Both the position numbers and the translations under genes were made by a program. The notes beneath the pieces were generated by a model. That model saw nothing but the letters and a program-made list of their open reading frames with translations. It was not told the origin of the DNA and made no database searches. This document shows positions 59,072 through 64,000 of a stretch of 64,000 nt of DNA, piece after piece. The stretch's first letter is position 1, and every line of letters begins with the position of its first letter. Where the stretch lies: NCBI GenBank assembly GCA_951804985.1, contig OX638133.1, positions 72,980,367 through 73,044,366 of the forward strand, in the 5' to 3' direction. The DNA comes from Dryomyza anilis (Eukaryota > Arthropoda > Insecta > Diptera > Dryomyzidae).

Positions 59072-59901
59072 TACATATACTATGTTTTCTATTGTGTAAC
59101 ATGTAAGTATAAGAAAATTTAACTCAAAATTGCAAGCCACATTTTAGATTTACAAAAGCATTAAAAACAAAAAGTAAAAAATCAAACACAATTTAAAACA
59201 AAATATACAATTTTAGTATTTAATGGAATGGTTTATTTACCTCCTGGTACTGAAAAACGAATTTGGCTAATGATGTCAGAAATTCGAGTGACAGAATTTG
59301 TTTTAATGAACCCCATTAAAACATAAAACAAAATGATTTTTGCAATTTCAGTGACCGAATATTTGGACTTATTTATTTCAACGTCGTTTTTCATTTATTT
59401 AATTAAAAAAAATTGTCACATGAATTTCGGACTCTTTTTGAACGAATTCATTTCGTTTTTCGTCATATTTTTTTTTTAAAACAATTTTCAAATTTGACAT
59501 TTTTAATTTTAATTTCGATTGTGTTTGAAATATATATATCTCTGAAAAGTAAAATTGAACAAATGTAATAAAGGGGCAGATGAAACTAAATATATACCAA
59601 TTTTGAGATTAAGTGGCTTCTAGCAGTCACACGATTCATTTTATATTACAAGGCCATTAGTTTTCAAATCATTTTTTATCTACAATCATTCTTTCTTTTA
59701 ATTTCTTTTTAAAAAAGTAAAATAGTATTCGGCGTTCTTATATTTAAGTGACAGTGAGAACAAAATTTGATCACGATTTTATTTTAATTTTTAAAGAATA
59801 TCGACATCAAAATTATTTCTAGAATATAAGCAAATCGATATAACTGAAAATTATTATTTCGACATCTGCCAACCGTTTTAGAGATGATTGAGAGATAACT
59901 A
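59072..59901. other. AT-rich intergenic DNA
   Basis: Nothing recognised. Confidence 0.4.
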
Positions 59902-60045
59902 CTCCCAAAAAATGTCTGTAGTAAGTTATATTACATTTATGTCTATTGTACTATATTTTCTTTGTTTTTATTGTACTTAAATTGAAATTCGTGCTCTACA
60001 TATTGTCTAAACTGTATTATTATTTTATTTTTAGCTTTTAATTAT
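59902..60045. repeat. Split MITE, left piece
   Basis: Collinear with the start of the gene 2 intron MITE (CTGTAGTAAGTTATAT, then GAAATTCGTGCTCTACATAT, AAACTGTATT); continues at 61,318 after about 1.27 kb of inserted sequence. Confidence 0.5.
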
Positions 60046-60077
60046 TTGAAATTCGTTTGGACACACGACGAACGTAT

Positions 60078-60935
60078 TGTTACGAATATTCAGTCTACGG
60101 AAAACTGTTCTACAAGTTCGTATCTCTGGATTGTGAACAAATTAAAAACACTCTTATGTTTGGTTTCAATTATAACAGTCAACTTTATTAATTCACCTTA
60201 ATAAACAACTTTACTAATAACAAATTCTAACAACTGCTGCATATCCACTATTTACCTTGATATTGTTCCCACAGCCGCGGTAGCTCAGTGGTTAGTGCGT
60301 TGGACTGCGAGCCGAAAGGTACCCGGTTCAAGCCTGGACTGGGGCTAACTACATCTTTTCATAGAAACATTTTCTATACCGCGCTACCTCTCGTCAGTAA
60401 ATGGCAAACCTACGAGAGTAAAACCATTGCCTATGAAAAAGCTCTCACCCGCCGTTCGGATTCGGCAATAAACTGTAGGTCCCACCACTTTGAGTACAAA
60501 TATAACACGCACAGCTCAAAATGGTGAGAGAGCTCGGCCGAAGTTCTATACAGGACTGTAGCGCCAAACTATTATTATTATTATTGTTCCCACATGAGAC
60601 TTACTCGACCACTTTTAATTACTACTGTAAATCTGTGCCTCAGATGCGGCGCCCTTGTATACTGCATGCATCAGTTCGATACGTTTCGACATGTTTCGAG
60701 AACATTCAACTCGTTTCGTAAATGGTGTTCTATTGACATCTCATTCTAACTTATGTGTTTTTAATGCGCTGATATTCTATCTCTTTCTCGCACATTGCCT
60801 CAGTGCGCTGAATGATCTTGCGTCTCATTTATACAGTGGAGCCAATTACCTCTTTTTGTAACAGTGTTAATAAAAGGTCGTTCGTCGTTTAGGTATAAAC
60901 TAATTCGTTGGCTACTGGTTTTTCACACACACAAA
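60078..60935. other. Possible solo LTR, split by a SINE
   Basis: The sequence inserted in the split MITE opens with TGTTACGAATATTCAG, an LTR-like start seen in insect retroelements, has an AATAAAAGG signal near 60,870 and ends near a CACACA run. No TSD was found, so this is a weak call. Confidence 0.25.
60274..60582 (+). mobile_element. tRNA-derived SINE, full length
   Basis: The head resembles a tRNA gene: A box TAGCTCAGTGG (60281-60291) and B box GGTTCAAGCC (60325-60334), the internal RNA polymerase III promoter. A body of about 240 bp unrelated to tRNA follows, then an ATT-repeat tail. A 12-bp TSD, ATTGTTCCCACA, lies at 60262-60273 and 60583-60594. A second, truncated copy is at 63,218-63,825. 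Confidence 0.88.
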
Positions 60936-61317
60936 AATAAAAACCCAAGCATCTGACTGAAACGAGAACTAGTGATGCCAACTAATTGAACCAACTGGAT
61001 ATTTTTGGCTTTGAAAATAAAAATGAGAAAATAAATTTTGTCAACTCTGCAGAATAATCAACACATATATAATATCCAAGAAGTCACATACTTTTCTGAC
61101 TGCTTGTTTTTGGCAGACACATGATGAAATCATTAGGCAGAAAAGTTGTTGTTGTTTTGTATAAAAATGTTTTGTATAAAAATTGTATAAAATACTCTTT
61201 TTATTAATTATCACAATAAAGTAAAATAAATACAAATTATAGTAAAATTAAGAGCATATGTAGTAATTTCTTCACATATTTAAAGACTTAAAAATATAGA
61301 CAAAATACAGATTTATT

Positions 61318-61489
61318 TAATAGAAATGTATTCAAATATTGTATAGAAATTCTGTCAAATTATGTAGTTGTTTTCCATCCAAAACTACATCAAATTAGTA
61401 AAAACAAATACATATGCTTTTGAACATACAAAAATATGTATTTATTTTAAAGACATTTTTATATATTTTTAATGCAGTTTTTTTCGGTA
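61318..61489. repeat. Split MITE, right piece
   Basis: Matches the 3' half of the gene 2 intron MITE: GAAATTCTGTCAAATTATG, TATGTATTTATTTTAAAGAC, AATGCAGTTTTTTTCGGT. Confidence 0.55.
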
Positions 61490-61813
61490 TAACTTCCGCT
61501 ATAACTTCATGTCCAATAAAACTAAAAAATTGATTTATTTAATTAGGAATATTTTTATTATTAAAAAAGTACATTTCATTAAATGATATTTATTTCTTAA
61601 TATTTATAACATTAAATGTAAAACTTAAGCATTAAATCATTCATGAAAATAACAAAGAGCACTATAATTTAGTTTATTAACATTTTTAACATTTTTTTTA
61701 ATAAATTCGGAATACAAGAGAATGACGTTTAAATAATATTCAGATCATACAAATTATGCTTTCAAATGTTACTTATGCCTTCGATGTCACCTATGCAATA
61801 AATAATAATTTGT
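61490..61813. other. 3' flank of maltase gene 3
   Basis: AT-rich; no gene and no clear AATAAA on the minus strand near the stop. Confidence 0.4.
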
Positions 61814-61931
61814 TTAATCTTCAACCGGATAATAGGTAAAATAACCCACTGTAGTAGTTAGTTTTGTAATGGATCGCAATACCACAGCTTCTTTGGGCAA
61901 AAGACGTACGGCATTTGAAGGAACGCGATCG
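61814..61931 (-). CDS. Maltase gene 3, last exon
   Basis: 118 bp, acceptor ATTTTAG; encodes [17 protein letters not shown] through YYPVED and stop. Much longer than exon 6 of genes 1 and 2 (64 bp). Confidence 0.85.
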
Positions 61932-62654
61932 CTAAAATTTTAAAATTATTATTTTTGTTTCTATAATATATTAAAAATAAAATAAATACCCTTTTTTAAC
62001 GACAGATTTATCGGTAATCACCACATACTCGAAGTCATTGGGTAGATCATCAAAGGCCTTGGTCAAGTCCAAAGTCTCAGTGTTATCAAATATGTTGAGT
62101 AGGGTGACAAAAGTGTATTGATGCAAAAGAGTGCTGGAAAATATATAATGTAAGGCTTTTATAATTAAAAAATATAAATTATAATTTTCAAAATTCCATT
62201 ACCGTTTAATCCCCAGCACATTGTTATTCACCGCCTTCACCTCCACATCACCCTGTTGCATAGTCGGCTCATAGCGCATCGCACGCAACTGTTTAAACAC
62301 ATTTAGATGACTCAACGGTTTTCCACGTTCACGTTCCACATTCACCGATTTGTAATCGCTCGCAATCGGTAACCACGTCTTCGATGCTGTGCTAAAACCG
62401 GCATTTTTACCACCACTCCACTGAAATGGCGTACGTTCGGGATCACGTGATAGTGTTTCGTATATACTCGGATTCGAGTTACATGCCGACGGGTCGACTG
62501 TATCATTCCAGGAGATCCAAACATCGGTCATACCGATCTCTTCTCCGTTGTAGGTTACACTACAGCCGGGCAGTGAGAATGTGAGCATGTTCATCATGTC
62601 CATGCGATCGGCACCAAGACGTGAGCCGATGCGGTTCTTGTCATGGTTACCAAG
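61814..62654 (-). CDS. Maltase gene 3, 3' three exons (partial)
   Basis: Three exons of a third GH13 maltase: 62654-62203, 62133-61990, 61931-61814, with GT/AG introns of 69 and 58 bp; the 5' exons lie beyond 64,000. The first visible exon starts [14 protein letters not shown] (stabilising Asp of the fourth GH13 motif) and includes [16 protein letters not shown] and [15 protein letters not shown]. It is 452 bp, exactly exons 3 plus 4 of genes 1 and 2, so the intron between them is absent. The next exons encode a diverged C-terminal beta domain ([31 protein letters not shown]) ending TYYPVED and TAA at 61814-61816. Nucleophile and acid/base residues cannot be checked. Confidence 0.88.
61990..62133 (-). 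CDS. Maltase gene 3, penultimate exon
   Basis: 144 bp, acceptor TTCCAG, donor GTATTT; encodes [15 protein letters not shown] through TDKSVVKKG. Confidence 0.85.
62203..62654 (-). CDS. Maltase gene 3, fused exon 3+4
   Basis: 452 bp, acceptor AATAG, donor GTAATG; ends with the split codon of LGIKR as in the paralogues. Confidence 0.88.
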
Positions 62655-62904
62655 CTATTAGAATGAAAGTGGAAAAAAATAAAATATTATTGTAATATTT
62701 CAATAAAATTAGTAGCACCAGAAAAACAAACGATAACTAATTATGTCAACAGCATAAATAAACAATTCCCAAGATACTTTCGATTAAAATAAAATTCTAG
62801 GATTTGAAACAAAACGTAAATATTCGAGTAAATATTCGAGTGGAGATCTACATTTCAATTCGTATCAAAGTATTTTATATCATAGACAATTTTCCTTAGA
62901 GCAA

Positions 62905-63208
62905 CCCAGTCTGCCATGTCTCGGAGACCTCCGATGCCACGAATTTTTATCGAATAACTTCGAGAAAAAAGTTCAATCTCGTTGCTTTATCGATTATAAT
63001 TTTTATAATTTCTCGTACATTCAAATTCATTGACTAGATACGATTTATAAACATTTATCGCATCGATATCGTAACTTCGAACTTTAGTTTTTTTTCATCG
63101 ATATCGTTCCGCTTCTCGTTCCGAGAAAACTCCGACAAAACGCATCGATATCTACCTACCATGTAGGTCCAATTTGACGCTCGCTATGGGTACGATATCG
63201 TGTGATCC
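62905..63208. mobile_element. MITE family C, copy 2 (truncated)
   Basis: Starts CCCAGTCTGCCATGTCTCGG and follows copy 1 to about 63,208, where it breaks off before the second TIR and meets a SINE fragment. Lies in the presumed intron of maltase gene 3. Confidence 0.7.
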
Positions 63209-63217
63209 CTGTTACTG

Positions 63218-63416
63218 TCAACATCTTTTTTCATAGAAAACATTTTTCTATGCGACGCTACCTCTCGGCAGTCAATGGAAAACCTAAATTTTGCATATGA
63301 AAAGCTCTCACCCTCCGTTCGGATTCGACATTAAACTGTAGGTCCCACGACTTTGAGTACAAATATAACACGCACAACTCAAATGTGGTGAGAGCTCGGC
63401 CTAAGTTCTTCAGGAC
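63218..63416 (+). mobile_element. SINE copy 2, body (5' truncated)
   Basis: Matches SINE copy 1 from the CATCTTTTCATAGAAA block through AACACGCACAACTCAAA and GAGAGCTCGGCC to TTCAGGAC. The tRNA-like head is missing. Its last 20 bases are displaced to 63,806 by MITE copy 3. Confidence 0.8.
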
Positions 63417-63417
63417 G

Positions 63418-63804
63418 CCCAGTATGCCATTCGTTTCGAAATCGTTACAAGATCAATGCGAGACAAAGGAGAATTCACACGATATCGGACACTTTCTCAT
63501 ACCGATATCGAGCGTCAAATTGGACCTATATGGTAGGTATATATCGATTTTTAGATATCGAGTTTTCCCGGTACGAAATTTTTTTTAAATCGGAACGATA
63601 TCGATGAAAAAAATCAAAGTTCGATATTGAATCGAAAAATATTACGATAACGATACGAAAAATATTTATAGTTCGTATTTTGAAAATGAATTTTAATGTA
63701 CGAGAAAATATAAAAAAAGAATCGATAAAGCTACGAGATCGATTTTTTTCTTTATTCGATAAAAATTCGAGGCATCGGAGGTTTTCGAGACATGACAGAC
63801 TGGG
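63418..63804. mobile_element. MITE family C, copy 3, inserted in the SINE
   Basis: 387 bp from CCCAGTATGCCATTCG to the inverted end GACATGACAGACTGGG. It splits the SINE between GGAC and TGTAG. Comparison with SINE copy 1 shows no duplicated target beyond at most a base. Confidence 0.8.
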
Positions 63805-63805
63805 C

Positions 63806-63825
63806 TGTAGCGCCAAACTATTATT
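63806..63825 (+). mobile_element. SINE copy 2, displaced 3' end
   Basis: TGTAGCGCCAAACTATTATT, identical to the end of SINE copy 1. Confidence 0.8.
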
Positions 63826-64000
63826 TTCCGACACTCCGACAGAACATTTCGATATCTACCTACCATCTATGACCAATTTGACGCTCGATCCCAGCAGGAA
63901 ATGGCCACATTGACGACAAGGTCATCAATGATGAATCGATGACATTAGAATATTTGTCATTGATGAATATGTCTACAACAATTTCATAAATGACATTGCA
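63826..64000. repeat. MITE family C, partial copy 4, and AT-rich flank
   Basis: 63,826-63,893 repeats the CTCCGACAGAACATTTCGAT and ATCTACCTACCATCTA blocks of family C in copy 1 orientation. After it, short CATCAATGATGAA words but nothing recognised. Confidence 0.5.

Noticed and set aside
60274..60346. A tRNA gene
   Set aside because: The A and B boxes are good, but the acceptor and anticodon stems do not pair properly, there is a long non-tRNA body with an ATT tail and a 12-bp TSD, and a second dispersed copy exists. It is a SINE head.

Overview
The window is nuclear DNA of a higher dipteran, most likely a calyptrate fly. Spliced genes with GT/AG introns encode insect GH13 maltases of the Drosophila Mal-A type, and the rest is AT-rich DNA packed with animal transposons: Ty3/gypsy, BEL/Pao, a Jockey/CR1-like LINE, Tc1/mariner, hAT, a tRNA-derived SINE and MITEs. 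The order-level call is well supported; the calyptrate call is an inference from gene and repeat style.

Layout. 1-8.2 kb: AT-rich DNA with dispersed repeats, including a three-level nest (repeat A, a TIR element, a foldback element). 8198-12618: a complete, very young Ty3/gypsy element of the CsRn1 type, minus strand. 12.67-13.52 kb: a decayed Tc1/mariner copy. About 15.48-30.09 kb: a 14.6-kb satellite array with a 159-bp monomer and a 114-bp deletion variant, about 90 units, without coding capacity. 30.6-47.9 kb: maltase gene 1 (minus, six exons), whose exon 1 is cut by a young 8,958-bp Ty3/gypsy element (38409-47366, TSD CCAT) and whose intron 3 has grown to 5.2 kb through a BEL/Pao fragment and a LINE nested in repeat A. 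48-54 kb: a foldback element, a hAT element with arms of about 600 bp (49977-52258, 8-bp TSD), a 15-bp minisatellite and diverged relatives of the satellite. 54181-57385: intact maltase gene 2 (minus, six exons, 594 aa). 58.7-61.5 kb: MITEs and a full SINE. 61814-62654: the 3' three exons of maltase gene 3 (minus), whose 5' part lies beyond the window. The last kilobase is MITE and SINE copies.

How the genes relate. The three maltases are tandem head-to-tail paralogues predicted to be secreted alpha-glucosidases of the gut or saliva. Genes 1 and 2 share exon phases, near-identical coding blocks and a conserved core promoter with paired GATA motifs. Gene 1 would still encode an intact 596-residue protein if the retrotransposon were absent, so the insertion is probably recent and could be polymorphic. 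Gene 3 carries exons 3 and 4 as one fused exon of exactly the combined length (452 = 108 + 344).
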